A DNA stretch of 64,000 nucleotides from Dactylis glomerata (GCA_007115705.1 QXEO01000464.1:4331559-4395558); one strand, 5' to 3'; positions 46,791-59,435 are shown, counted from the first letter of the stretch. The notes: a model not told the origin generated them from the sequence alone. A program made the numbers and translations.

Positions 46791-47249
46791 TCCAATTTTG
46801 GTTGTAAACATTTTACACATATGCCTTGCATACCAAAATTCAAGAAAAGACAACTATAATTTGTATGGTGTCATTTCGGTAGATTATGATGGTACTCTAT
46901 TCAGTGAAAAGCGGTAGTCTCTAAAGCATAATCTACAAATTATATTGGTAGTTTTATTTCATCATTGATCTAACCATGTCAAACAAGGTTTGATTACATC
47001 CATCGAAAACTCCATACTCTATGGTGTTTATCACGATGCAAGTTTGTGGAACAATTCCTCTAACTCTTAGATGTTTGCTAAACTTGTAACTCAAATATTC
47101 TTCTTGATGATCTAATCATACAACTTGAATATTCTTGTTACAACAATTTTCACTTCATAAATTGAACAATTTCAATTGTTTCATACTTCTATCTCATCAA
47201 GTAGATATACCATACATCTATTCGAGTCATTGATGAAATAGAAAATACA

Positions 47250-47480
47250 CCATGATCGACTTCATACCATGGACTATATACATCAATATGTATGATCTCC
47301 ATTTAGTTAGTCACTTGATCTGTCCATGGCCTATGAACGGAGTTTAATCATCTTTAGGAAAAGTCTCACAAGCGTCAATCAATTCAAAATCAAATGACTC
47401 GAAAATCTATCAATATAGAATTTCTTTCATGTTTTGTTTCCAATATGACTTAAACGGCGGTGTCATATATAAGTGAAATT
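47250..47480 (-). pseudogene. E3 native pre-integrase remnant
   Basis: Nucleotide similarity to the fragment at 45181-45444 across the whole length, but with many substitutions and no open frame. It is in the normal position, upstream of the integrase remnant in minus orientation. Confidence 0.55.
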
Positions 47481-48203
47481 CGTTTTGTCTGGTGACCTTT
47501 AGCATCAGTGTTATAAATGTCTATTTCACCAACAAGATTTATAATAATCTATCCATCGATTATGGAAGACGGTAATGACATGAATAACAATTGTTCTCAT
47601 AATACCAGAACAAGATAACAATTATTAAGTTCATGAAATATCTTGAAGGCTAGGTTTGATGTCGACGAGAAGCACAATAACACTTTTATTTGTATCTCGA
47701 CATGCATCATTACCATATTCTTTTACTAGTTACTTAGGCCATTGTACTTCTTGTATTGTGTTGCTTTGTATGACATTTCATACCAACAAATCAGTATCGA
47801 ATACCCAAGAATTACATCATGTACTTAGCAAAGAATACATCTATAACATGTATATCATTTATATACCTGAGCTGGACAATTCCAGTCTTTTCCTTTTCTA
47901 CCAAATACTTTTGCAGATCCTATTTAGCGTTTCCTCTCCTTTTAGAAGAATCTATCGACATCAACAGTGGCATCAATCATTTGACACATAGTCCAAAGGA
48001 TGTTAGTCAAATACTAATGGCCTTGGATTTTGCACTTTGAAGTGGATCGCCATCATCATATGATTGGTATTCTTCTAGATTCCATTCTTTAGTATTCTTT
48101 TGGTATAGCAAAACAATTTAGCCGATACCTTTTCATTCGTCCTATCATGACATCTTTCATGATGAAACTACTATAGCTTATAAGGATGAATGCAAGTATA
48201 ATA

Positions 48204-48422
48204 TTAGTTCCCAAACTTTTGGGTGATCGGGACGCCTAGCATCTTCAATCTTCGCATATAGTCATACAATATGAGCATATGTTCTTTTGCTAAATTATAC
48301 TTCATTATTTTGCAAACAATCAAAGTCTTAGATATCAAATATCTTTCACTTCTTATTTGTTTCTGAAACAATTCTTTCAGCTCGATGATCACTTTGATTC
48401 TCAAACAATTTTTGAAGATCAA
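48204..48422 (-). pseudogene. E3 gag (UBN2-like) remnant
   Basis: A minus frame with ELFQKQIRSERYLISKTLI and a following EH..ILYDYMRRLKMLGVPI block resembles the Copia gag UBN2 domain. It is surrounded by stops. The rest of 48423-49871 is non-coding leader or too decayed to read. This part is missing from the second interior copy. Confidence 0.6.
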
Positions 48423-49871
48423 TTTATCATGAAGGCAAACATATGATCTTTAGATACTAAACTTGAATCGTTGCTCTTAGATTAATACAATTTATTAAAT
48501 CGTATGGAGCAAGCAAGGTTTGCTAAAGTTTGCAATAGGACTTAATCTTTAGTCTTGACATTCTAACTAAACGGCACTAGCCCGAAAAGTGATTATCCAG
48601 AAATCTATAGTTCTTTTAACTCAATTAAGCTAAGTGTCGGTGGGAAACGGTGCCAAAGACTACAACGACTTATGCAAATACAACAAGATTTAGTTCAAGA
48701 TAATTAGTTCAAGTTAATCAAATTACTAATGAACTCCCACTAAATTCAACATCCCTCAAAGTTGTTTAGTGAAGCATGATCCAAATTCACTACACCGAGA
48801 CCGATCATCATGTGAATGATGTAGCTTTAATGGTGAACATCAACATGTTGATCATATCATCCATATGACTCATGCTTGACCTTTCGGTCCGTGTGTTCCG
48901 AGGCCATGTCTGTACATGCTAGGCTCGTCAAGTCAAACCCAAGTATCTCCGCATGTGCAAATACTGGCTTGCACCCGTTGTATGTGAACGTAGAGTTTAT
49001 AGCACCTGATCATCACGAGATGCTTGAACACGACGAACTTTCGCAACGGTGCATACATGGGGAGAACACAATTTTATCTTGATCTTTAAGTGAGGAATCA
49101 TCTTAAAATGCTACCGTCGCGATCTAAGCATAATAAGATACATAAAAGGATAAACATCACATGCATATAATTTTATGTGACATGGTATAGCCAATCTCCG
49201 CGCAATGATCTCCATCTTGTGCGCACCGGCATGATCTCCATCACTCCACCATGATTGCCTCCACCACGAATAGCAACTACAACTATTGCTAACTACTTAG
49301 CGATAAAGTAAAGCTATTACATGGCGTATAAGAAGTTGACACGCAGGTCATACACAATTATAAAGACAACCATATGGCTCCTGCCGGTTGTGAACTCATC
49401 GACATGCAAGTCGTGAAAGATTACAAAACATGATCATTGCATACATCTCAATTCATACACATCATGTCTTGGGCCATACCATATCACAAAACACTCCCTG
49501 CAAAAACAAGTTAGACGCCTCTACTTTGTTGTTGCATGTTTTACGTGGCTTATGGGAGTAGCAAGCTAAGAACGATTCTTACCTACGAAAAGCCACAACG
49601 GTGATATTATGGTTGCTAACATCCGATGTAAGTCCCATGACTACTATAGTGAGAGAAACTGGCATCCACCAGCCGCATGTGTGGAACAAGCCACACGTCA
49701 AGTGCGGAGCCGGTCTCGCGAACGCGGTCGCGTAAAGTTGGCCTGGACCGCTTCAATCTCACTATACCGCGCCATAAGAAATACACAACAAGAGGTTTGC
49801 AACAGAAAACATCAACGCCCGCAACAAGCATGTTGCGTTCTACTCGTGAAACACATCTACGCATAGATCTA

Positions 49872-49883
49872 GCTCTGATACCA
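49872..49883 (-). promoter_or_regulatory. E3 primer-binding site
   Basis: Minus-strand TGGTATCAGAGC, one base from the LTR 2 boundary at 49885. Confidence 0.9.
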
Positions 49884-49884
49884 C

Positions 49885-51620
49885 TGAAGGGATTCGCAGC
49901 AAAGTAAATAAAAAATTTTCCTACGGATGCGAACAAGAAAGCCAAGATCTAATCTAGGAGATGTAATCAACGAGAGAGGTAGATGAGATCTTCATACCCT
50001 TGAAGATTCGCACAGCGGAAACGTTCAATAGAACGTGGTTGACGTAGTCGTACTTGCCGTCTCCTCCTCGCGATCCGATCCGATCCTACGCCGTAAGTGG
50101 CGGCGCCTCCGAGAGTTGCACACGTGCGGTGCAGCGACGTCTCCTCCTTCCTTGGTCCAGCAAGTATGGTGGAGAGATAGATTGGATCAGCAGCACGACG
50201 GCGTGGTGCTTATGGTGGAGAGTTTCTGCAGCAGGGCTTCGCCTACGTGCAGTCGCGAGAGAGAGAGAGGGAGGGCAGCAGTTGGCGGCTAGGGTTTGGG
50301 TCAGGGGTGAAGAGAGGGCTGCGCCCTTGCCCCCCTATATATAGAGGGGTGGCCGGCCAAGGCCAGCTTGGCCTCTCCCCAAACCCTACGGCGCCGACTT
50401 GGAGTAGGAAGAGTGGGGGGCAAGTTTTCCCCCTTTCCTTCTTTGAAGACTCCCTTAGGGTTTCCCCTTGGGCTGGCCGGCTGGGCCTTAGGGGCCTTGT
50501 GCGCCTGGCCCAAGGCGGCCAGGGCACTTCCCCTTAGGCCCACGCAGGCCTCCGTCAAGTGGGCCCACGTTGGTCCCACTCCGGAACCTTCTAGAACCTT
50601 CCGGTACAATACCGATAAACTCCGAAACCTTTCCGGAATCCAAAAACTGCTTTCCTTTATATGAATCTTATTCTCCGGACCATTCCGGAACCTCTCGTGA
50701 CGTCCTGGATCTCATCCGAGACTCCGAACTAAAACTCATAAACCAATTATCCATTCTATCCTAGCATCGATACACGTTAAGTGTGTGACCCTACGGGTTC
50801 GAGAATATGTAGACATGATCTTCTATCAATAATCAACAGCGGGATCTGGAAACCCATATTGACTCCCACATATTCATCGATGATCATATCGAATGAACCA
50901 CGATGTCAGGATTCAATTAATCCCGTATATGTATTCCCTTCGTCACACGATATTTTACTCGCCCGAGATTTGATCGTCGGTATCACCATACCTAGTTCAA
51001 TCTCGTTCACAGCAAGTACTTTACTCGTTCCGTAATCCGATATCACTTCGTGATTAACTCCTTAACCACATGCTTGCAAGCGGTGTTGATATCGATTACC
51101 GAGTGGGCCCGAAGTATATCTCTCCGACTTGGGAGGGACAAATTCCATCTCGATACATACAACCCAACAAGTACTTTCCGATCACCTGAGAGACACCTTT
51201 ATTATCACCCTCACATAGGATGACGTTTGATGACTTCAAAGCTTTCTTCCGATACTAGGGAGTTGTATTATCTCATGGTCTAAGGAATACAATACATGAC
51301 ATAGGAAAAGCTTCGCAAAGATGAACACGATGACACGATCTAATTGCTCTGCTTTATTTGGGTCTGTCCATCATATCATTCTCCTAATGATATGATCTCA
51401 TTATTAATTGACAACTCATGTCTATGGTTAGGAAACCTTAACCATCATTAATCAATGAACTAGTCCATAGAGGCGTACTAGGGACACGGTGTTGTTCATA
51501 AACCACACAAGTATTAATGTTTCCGATTAATACAATTATAGCATGGAGTATAAACATTATCATGAACAAGAAATATGATAATAACAATATTATTATTGCC
51601 TCTAGGGCATATTTCCTTCA
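49885..51620 (-). repeat. E3 LTR 2 (5' LTR of unit 1)
   Basis: 1736 bp, almost identical to 43179-44917. It is followed on the right by another interior copy instead of flanking DNA, so it is the shared middle LTR of a tandem array. Confidence 0.92.
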
Positions 51621-54600
51621 GTCTCCCACTTGCACTAGAGTCAATAATCTAGTCATACTTGCGCCTTTAACACCTATGGCATTCCGGTGTTATTCATACG
51701 CGTTGCATGTGGTAAACCTTATCTACGGGTCTGACACTTTCAGGTCCGTTTGTATTTGCATATTCTTTTGCGTCAGCACGCATTACTCATCTTGTATGAG
51801 ATAGCATCGTATAAACTTGGTCTTCTGGTGAGACCTTTGTTTCTTGGCCGAGACTATGTTGTCACTATTGTCATACAATAGGACTACATAGTACTAGCAC
51901 ACTTAGAAAAATAGCGATATCCACCGTGCGTCGAAATACTCATTGGTCCGCACACATCGGTATGTATGATTTCCAATAAGTCCGTTGTTCGCTCCATTAT
52001 ACCGGAGAACGGGTTTTTGATCATCTTGCCTATGAGGCATGGCTTGCACGTGTCAAATGATTCAAAATCAAGAGACTCCAAAAGTCCATCAGAATGGAGT
52101 TTCTTCATGCGTTTTACGCCAATATGACCTGGACGACAGTGCCACAAATAAGTTGGATTATCACTATCTACTTTGCATCTTTTATGCTGCTTCTAAAGCG
52201 ATTATATACTTAGCCCTCGTTGCAGTGTCCGCCACAATATTAACATTGGAACTCATCCAAGTCATCATGGAACTTTCTTCCATCTTATTATGCCACCTTC
52301 TAAAACAAATAGCTTCAAAAATTGAGATAAAATTTTACTTGTATGTGTGACAAAGCCAATGTAACTCATTGCAATGAACCATTTGTCACTTCTGTATACA
52401 GAACATATTCTTACTTCTTCGAAAGTGCATAAGAATATCTTTTACTATTGTCCAACAATCATCATATGAATGCTATAACCTTTAGAGCATTGGACACATC
52501 TGGATCTACATATCATGGTATACAAGATTGATAAAATCATTCTTGTGGTTTTACTCATCAAGTGTCAAAACAATTGATTCTTGCTCCAACCTCTTCCATG
52601 CAACAAGAACCGTTCTTATTGTTTCCATATTGAATAAATTCAATATTTCATCTATGTACTCTGGCAAAACTATATTAGTGCCTCAATCTATCTGTATAGA
52701 CATTGATGCTTAATATTCTGGTTTTACCTAAGTCTTTCATCAAAAACTAATTTTTTTAATGAAAACTTAACAATATCAAGAAAAACACATTATTTCCAAT
52801 AAACGATATGTCACCTACATAAAGCATTAGAAATATGTCTTAGCGCTCCCACTTACTTTCTTGTAATACAAGCATCTTCAAATATCTTGATGAAATTAAC
52901 ACTTTAACATTTTCATCATTGAAGATTCCAACTTCGCTATGCTTACTTCTACCATAGAAGTTTGCATACATATCTAGGAACCTTTGAATCAACAAAACCC
53001 ATTGGGTCGTGTCAGGTACACGTCCTTGGTGTGCATTCCGGTAGAGGAACATTGTTTTGTTTATTCAACTAACATATCTCTATATGTAATTGTTGCTAGA
53101 ATAATTCATATGACGAAGTCAGGGCCCATCATTGCTTCTTTGTATATTGTTGGTTACTATTATCTAATAATATCTCGTCCTCAAATCTTATTATTTGATT
53201 ACGACCAACTTGGTTAAATAGGAACTTCGATGTCGTGACTACAACACATTGTAGACACGTGAGCTATGAATGCAGTTGCCGCTTCCAGAACATATTCTGG
53301 TGCTGCGCTACTTTGATCATCTTGCTCAGATTCAACAACCTCATCAAGTTCTATCTTCCTCCCACTTAAACCTTTCGCGAAAAACTCCTTCATAAGAAGT
53401 TCACTTCTTTCAGTGACAATCACCTTTAATTGGGTTTATGGCAGAAGAAACACCCATCGACATTCTTTGGGATAACCTACAAAGACATACTAATCCAATT
53501 TTGGTTGTAAACATTTTACACATATGCCTTGCATACCAAAATTCAAGAAAAGACAACTATAATTTGTATGGTGTCATTTCGGTAGATTATGATGGTACTC
53601 TACAAATTATATTGGTAGTTTTATTTCATCATTGATCTAACCATGTCAAACAAGGTTTGATTACATCCATCGAAAACTCCATACTCTATGGTGTTTATCA
53701 CGATGCAAGTTTGTGGAACAATTCCTCTAACTCTTAGATGTTTGCTAAACTTGTAACTCAAATATTCTTCTTGATGATCTAATCATACAACTTGAATATT
53801 CTTGTTACAACAATTTTCACTTCATAAATTGAACAATTTCAATTGTTTCATACTTCTATCTCATCAAGTAGATATACCATACATCTATTCGAGTCATTGA
53901 TGAAATAGAAAATACACCATGATCGACTTCATACCATGGACTATATACATCAATATGTATGATCTCCATTTAGTTAGTCACTTGATCTGTCCATGGCCTA
54001 TGAACGGAGTTTAATCATCTTTAGGAAAAGTCTCACAAGCGTCAATCAATTCAAAATCAAATGACTCGAAAATCTATCAATATAGAATTTCTTTCATGTT
54101 TTGTTTCCAATATGACTTAAACGGCGGTGTCATATATAAGTGAAATTCGTTTTGTCTGGTGACCTTTAGCATCAGTGTTATAAATGTCTATTTCACCAAC
54201 AAGATTTATAATAATCTATCCATCGATTATGGAAGACGGTAATGACATGAATAACAATTGTTCTCATAATACCAGAACAAGATAACAATTATTAAGTTCA
54301 TGAAATATCTTGAAGGCTAGGTTTGATGTCGACGAGAAGCACAATAACACTTTTATTTGTATCTCGACATGCATCATTACCATATTCTTTTACTAGTTAC
54401 TTAGGCCATTGTACTTCTTGTATTGTGTTGCTTTGTATGACATTTCATACCAACAAATCAGTATCGAATACCCAAGAATTACATCATGTACTTAGCAAAG
54501 AATACATCTATAACATGTATATCATTTATATACCTGAGCTGGACAATTCCAGTCTTTTCCTTTTCTACCAAATACTTTTGCAGATCCTATTTAGCGTTTC

Positions 54601-54708
54601 CTCTCCTTTTAGAAGAATCTATCGACATCAACAGTGGCATCAATCATTTGACACATAGTCCAAAGGATGTTAGTCAAATACTAATGGCCTTGGATTTTGC
54701 ACTTTGAA
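51621..54708 (-). other. E3 interior copy 2, truncated
   Basis: Matches 44918-48042. It lacks 36 bp present in copy 1 near 46904-46940, where short tcta repeats flank the missing part. Contains the second copy of the extra pre-integrase fragment (51884-52147). It ends by fusing to E1 LTR sequence at about 54708. Confidence 0.88.
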
Positions 54709-54754
54709 GACCCACGGAGCCAGAAGGAGAGGCGAAGGGGGGCCGCGGCCTGGG

Positions 54755-54849
54755 CTCACCACCAGGGGGCGCGGCCCAGCCCTGGCCGCGCCCACCTGTG
54801 GTGAGGCCGCCTCGGCCATTGCCTTGACCCCTCCTTCCGCCTATATATA
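54755..54849 (+). promoter_or_regulatory. E1 LTR core promoter with upstream palindrome
   Basis: GC-rich palindrome at 54755-54805, then tatatata at 54842-54849, about 36 bp later, followed by a leader-like stretch. Same order and spacing as in the E2 LTRs. Confidence 0.7.
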
Positions 54850-55918
54850 CCCTCTGACCTGAAAACAGCGGGGGTTCGGCGTTTTTCCCAGATAGAATTC
54901 CGCTACGCCACCACCACCAGAAACCGCGATTCGAAACCAGAAACTCCGTTCTCGCACCCTGCCGGGACGGGGATTTGGAGGAGATCTTCATCACCATCAT
55001 CACCGACGTCTCTCCATCAACCATCCATGACTCCCCCATCCATGTGTGAGTAATTCCCGCTGTAGGCGAAGGGGATGGTAGGGATTGGATGCGATTATTC
55101 ATGTAATTTGCTATGAGATTGTTAGGGCATAGTGCCTACTATCTTTTATTAGTGCTTATGACATTGTTGCAACTTGTTGTGCTTAATGCTTGTCACTTTG
55201 GGCCCAAGTGCCATGATTTCAGATCTGAACTTGTTATTGTTTTATGATGATACTTGTTATTTATGGTCTTACCTACAAGTTGTTTACACATATTGTTGTC
55301 CGAAACCCGAGGCCCCAAAGTGACAGAAATTGGGATAACCGGAGGGGATGGCTGTGATGTGAGGATCACATGTGTTCACCGAGTGTTAATGCTTTGCTCT
55401 GGTACTTTATTAAAAGGAGTACCTTAATTACCAGTAGTTTCCCTTAAGGCCCTGCTGCAACAGGCTGGTAGGACAAAAGATGTCATGCAAGTTTCTCATT
55501 GCGAGCACGTACGACTATATACGGAACACATGCCTATGATTGTTAGTACTAGGATGCTTTATATTATTTATCTGTAGTGCCCATGTCTCACTGATTTCAT
55601 GAATTATCTTATCCATGCAACGCCCGTACATCCATCCCTATGCCTACAGTAATTCATCCTGCTGTTTACTATTGCTACTATTACTGCTTTTATTTTACTA
55701 TTGATGTTACTGTTTCACTACTATCACTACTATCACCACTATAAAACTATTGCTACTGATAAACCAATGCGAGCAAGTCTGTTTCTAGGTGTAGCTGAAT
55801 TGACAACTCATCTGTTAAGGCTTATAAATATTCTTTAGCTCCCCTTGTGTCGAATTAATAAATTTGGGTTTTACTTCCCTCGAAGACTGTTGCGATCCCC
55901 TATATTTGTGGGTCATCA

Positions 55919-58425
55919 TAAACTAACATTTATTTTACAAGCACAAAACCTAAATAAGCTAGGCTCAACTAAGTGCACCAACAACAACTAGAGCTAAGCA
56001 AGATAACACAAGATATAATTCACAAGTGATAAACAAGATATAGTACTTCAAGCACGATGGCTATCACAAGGAAATAAACTCGGGTATAGAGATAACCGAG
56101 GCACGCAGAGACGAAGATGTATCCCGATGTTCACTTACATAAAGTAAGCTAATCACCGTTGGAGAGATGCGGGTAACCACGAAGGCCCCCGAACGCCATG
56201 AAGGCTCACCTTCTTCTCCGAGTCCCCCACGAAGCTAGAGACCCCTTCTTATGGTTAGCTTTTCCTCCACTCCGGAGATGGCAAGCTCCACAACCACTTC
56301 ACAACTCCCACGAAGGGGAAGCCCGGGCCTCTTCACAATCTTCCACGAAGAGGTCACCGAGGCACCAACCACCAAGCCAACTAGGAGGTCACCCTCCAAG
56401 AGTAACAAGCTCACGGTCTCTCACTCGAACAAATCGTAATGGAGAGCTTAACACTATGCAAGGATGCAAAGCAAGAACACAAGAGGAAGTGCTCAAATCC
56501 TTCTCTCCCAAATCCCACCAAGGCAACAAATGCTATGGAGGAGTTAGAGAGAAAGAACAAGGGTGGAGGTCAACCAATGACCTCAATATCTAGATCCAAT
56601 GGGTTCCCCTCACTTAGAGGAGGAATTGATTGGTGGAGTTGTAGATCTAGATCTCCTCTTCCAAATCCCCAAAAATATGCAAGAATCATTGGAGGGAAGA
56701 GAGAGGGAGCAAGCTCAAGAGGGTCAACAATGGAGGTGTATTTCATGCTCAAGAACCCTAAAACATTTGGGGAAGAAGACCCCTTTTATATTCCCAAGGA
56801 AAACTAGCTGTTTGGGACGAAACTGGAATTCCCGGTTGAATTCTCGGTTTGACCAGAAATTCTCGGTTGAATTTCCGGTTTAAACCGAGCCTAGAAGAAA
56901 TCAGTCCAGAAGGTTTTCGGTTGATTTTTGGTTGAATTTCCGGTTGAATTCTCGGTTGAACCGGAAATTCTCGGTTGAATTTCCGGTTTAAACCGAGCTC
57001 GAAACCGATAGAATATAACCTCACAAAAAATGCGATAACTTTCACATCCGGACTCGGATTTTAGCAAACTTGGGCTTTTTGAAAAGCTAAGAAAAATATC
57101 TATCCAATGGAGACCATAAAACCCAAGATGTAGTAAGAGATAAAATACCAAATAATAAGAGGTGAATACCTCTTTTAAGAAAGAACCGGTAAAACCTCCC
57201 AACTCAAAAACGCGATAAAAGATGCATACGGATTCCGTTTTCAATGAACTTGGACTTGTTGGAAAGCTAGCAACAAGCACAAGAACCTCACATGGAGAAA
57301 CACTAAGAAGCAACAAAGTAGGAAGATGCAAAGTATGCAAAGGATTGAGCTCCCTAAGACGATGTGATCAAGTTACCCAACCGAAGGCCCCTCTTGATAG
57401 TGCAGCTATCTATCCTATAACCCGGTCTCCCAACAAACACCTTGAGACCGGTAAAAGGAAAACCTAGCAAGGACAAACCTTTGCCTTGCACACCCCGCTT
57501 GATCTTGATGATGATGCTTCATGCTTCCGTCAAGCCGGAATGCTTCACTTGATCATTGTTGCTTCGTGAAGACTTCCAATATGCTCCCCCATACACCACT
57601 ATGGGATACCTTCACTAAGGCATGTCTTCACAATTCCATTATCACCAAATGGATGACAAGCTTCAAGCATATGATCTTCTCGAGATGCTTATCTTGAAAC
57701 TTGCACTTCGCAACCTTGATGACAACCACCACTTGATGTCATCCTTTCATGGTCTATATGAAATCTCACTAGTGATGCATATCCATGACACAATACCTAA
57801 CCCACATAGACAACACAAACACACATATGTAATGGGTTAGTTCACAAAGCATAATTGACAAACCGTACCATACCACAAGACCGATTGGTCCCATGTGGCA
57901 CATTCCTTATGCTTCATGTGTTGACCAAACTAGAATCCAATCTTTGATCTTTGCCTTGGTCAACCTTGAATCTTCTCATGATCTATCACAATATCTTGAG
58001 CCACATAAAGAATTCTTCATTTGATTGCATGCTCTAGGTATTAGTCAATCATATCTCAACTCATGAAACCATTATGACCTCGACATAGAGCCATATCTTG
58101 AATTCTTCTCATGTAACCAAACTCTTAAGATCTTGAGACTCCTCTTAACACATAAGCTAGAGCATGGATTACATGAGTTCTACACAAGAACTACATCTTT
58201 ATTTCTTCTTCTTGATCATAATGAATTCAACTCTTCTATTCAATGATCTTGATGCCAATACTTAAGATAAATCTTTATCTTCATGGCATCCAAGCCTTGA
58301 ATCCAACACATGGACTTCAAGCAATTCCTATGAACAAATCCTTCACAAAAAGCTCAATGAAAACATTAGTCCATAGGGATTGTCATTAATTACCAAAAAC
58401 ACACTTAGGGGCAATTACCCTTACA
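55919..58425 (-). mobile_element. E6: LTR (or solo-LTR) of another retrotransposon, cut by E1
   Basis: The right end cccttaca at 58425 is the plus-strand view of a minus LTR start TGTAAGGG. It interrupts the coding frame of E7, and the five following bases are ccacc (expected TSD). No ORF is supported. A tata box (minus tataaaaggg, 56781-56790) with tandem repeats upstream gives it a promoter. E1 inserted at 55918, so the other end and any interior are outside the window. Family not identified. Confidence 0.65.
56781..57000 (-). promoter_or_regulatory. E6 LTR promoter with tandem upstream repeats
   Basis: Minus-strand TATA at 56781-56790. About 40-210 bp upstream (56831-57000) lie two copies of a roughly 60-bp unit (56831-56890 and 56938-57000) built from ggttgaatttccgg and ggtttaaaccg pieces, plus a partial copy between them. 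Confidence 0.55.
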
Positions 58426-59401
58426 CCACCCCATTTTGCTGGGGTGAGTACGGCGCTGTCGTGCACCTCTGGATGCCTAGCTCCTCGCAGTACGAGCTGA
58501 ACTCCTTCGAGTTGAACTCCCCGTCTCTGTCCGAATGAAACGCCCTGAGCTTGGCGCCGCTCTGGAGCTCGGCGTGTGCCTTGATCTGGCGGAAGAACCG
58601 AAATGCCTTGTCCTTGGTCCTGAGAACCTCAATCCACCCAGTCATGCGAGCGGTCCACTCCTCCTCAGTAAGGACCAGACGCCTGGCCGTGTCTACCTCC
58701 GGCTCGCCACGCCCCTCTGATGCAGAGAGACGTCCGCTCAGCTCCTCGATTGTCATGTCCTTCAGATCGAGAAGAGTCTCGATCGAGCACGCCATCTGCC
58801 CGTACTGTGACGGGACGACGTGCAGGAACTTCTGCACCGCCGCGAGCTCGTTGTAGGTCATGTCGCCGAGAGGCTGCAGCTCGTTGATGATGCCCGAGAT
58901 GCGCAGGGAGAAATCTTCGATCGACTCTCCGCTTTTGAAAGCGAGATTCTCGAAATCCTTCCGTAGCTTCTGGCGACGCGCCTCGCGGACACGGTCCACG
59001 CCGACGCGCATGATCTTGATCGCGTCCCACGCCGCCTTCGCATTGTCCTTCGCGGCGAGGACAGGTACCATGTCTGACGACACGGAGTGCATAATGGCTC
59101 CGAGCGCCAGCCGCTCCTGCCGCTCGGTGGCGTCGTCGTGCTCGACGGCGTCCCACAGTCCCGCGCCCTGCAACTGGACACGCATAATGATTGCCCACTC
59201 CGAGTAGTTCGTCTTCGTGAGGGTGGGATAGTTCACGGCACCGCCGCTGCTCTCCCGCACCACTTCACGGACCACGAGCTCACCACCAGTCCTTGATCTG
59301 TGTCGTCCGCGGCTCTGTGACCGCGCACGCGTCCCTGGACTCCTTGACGCGCCTGCCGCCGCCTTGCCGGCGTCCGATGCCGCCGGTGGAGTTCCTACCA
59401 T
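58421..59401 (-). pseudogene. E7 Copia gag-integrase fusion ORF
   Basis: The first ATG is at 59401 and gives 326 codons. Residues about 50-230 are a Copia gag (NYPTLTKTNYSEW, then a UBN2-type region ending VLTEEEWTARM). The next residues, TGWIEVLRTKDKAFRFF, belong to the integrase core, ending APYSPQQNGV. The zinc knuckle, protease, pre-integrase and first part of integrase are gone, apparently by an internal deletion that kept the frame. The stop is supplied by the first bases of the E6 LTR. Codon use is GC-rich compared with E1-E5. Not functional as a polyprotein, though gag itself might fold. Confidence 0.8.
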
Positions 59402-59421
59402 GATCACCACAGCACCTGGAT

Positions 59422-59433
59422 GCTCTGATACCA
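59422..59433 (-). promoter_or_regulatory. E7 primer-binding site
   Basis: Minus-strand TGGTATCAGAGC, complement to initiator tRNA-Met, 2 bp from the LTR. Confidence 0.88.
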
Positions 59434-59435
59434 CT

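Larger units (their letters stand above)
43179..54708 (-). mobile_element. E3: decayed BARE/Angela-like Copia element, tandem LTR-interior-LTR-interior array
   Basis: Minus-strand element. LTR 43179-44917 (1739 bp), interior 44918-49884, LTR 49885-51620 (1736 bp), then a second interior copy 51621-54708 that stops where copy 1 is at about 48042. LTRs start TGAAGG and end TTCCTTCA on the plus strand. The primer site for tRNA-Met (49872-49883) and the Copia PPT region (tctcccacttgcact after 44917 and after 51620) agree on orientation. The left flank is gacta; no matching right TSD is found. Confidence 0.9.
1..55918 (+). mobile_element. E1: non-autonomous Athila-like Gypsy LTR retrotransposon, 5' end outside window
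   Basis: The first 133 bases match 55786-55918, so they are the end of the 5' LTR and the end of the 3' LTR of one plus-strand element. In between come a primer-binding site, gag, an aspartic protease remnant, a GC-rich non-coding stretch, an Athila-type ORF, about 2 kb of non-coding sequence, a polypurine tract and the 3' LTR. No reverse transcriptase, RNase H or integrase is visible, so it would depend on proteins from a relative. It is split by E2 (5431-41724) and E3 (43179-54708). Its own TSD cannot be checked because the left end is outside the window; the five bases after it are taaac. Confidence 0.9.
43088..55918 (+). repeat. E1 3' LTR, interrupted by E3 and partly deleted
   Basis: 43088-43178 is the LTR start; 54709-55918 is the rest, resuming at agacccacggagcc. 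E3 lies between. Because E3 has no right LTR or second TSD here, the right part of E3 and some E1 LTR sequence were probably lost together. How much E1 sequence is missing cannot be told without an intact copy. Confidence 0.85.

Noticed and set aside
58665..59207. Overlapping ORFs of 107-177 codons opposite or out of frame to the E7 gag
   Set aside because: Shadow frames of a GC-rich coding region; the gag/integrase frame explains the sequence.
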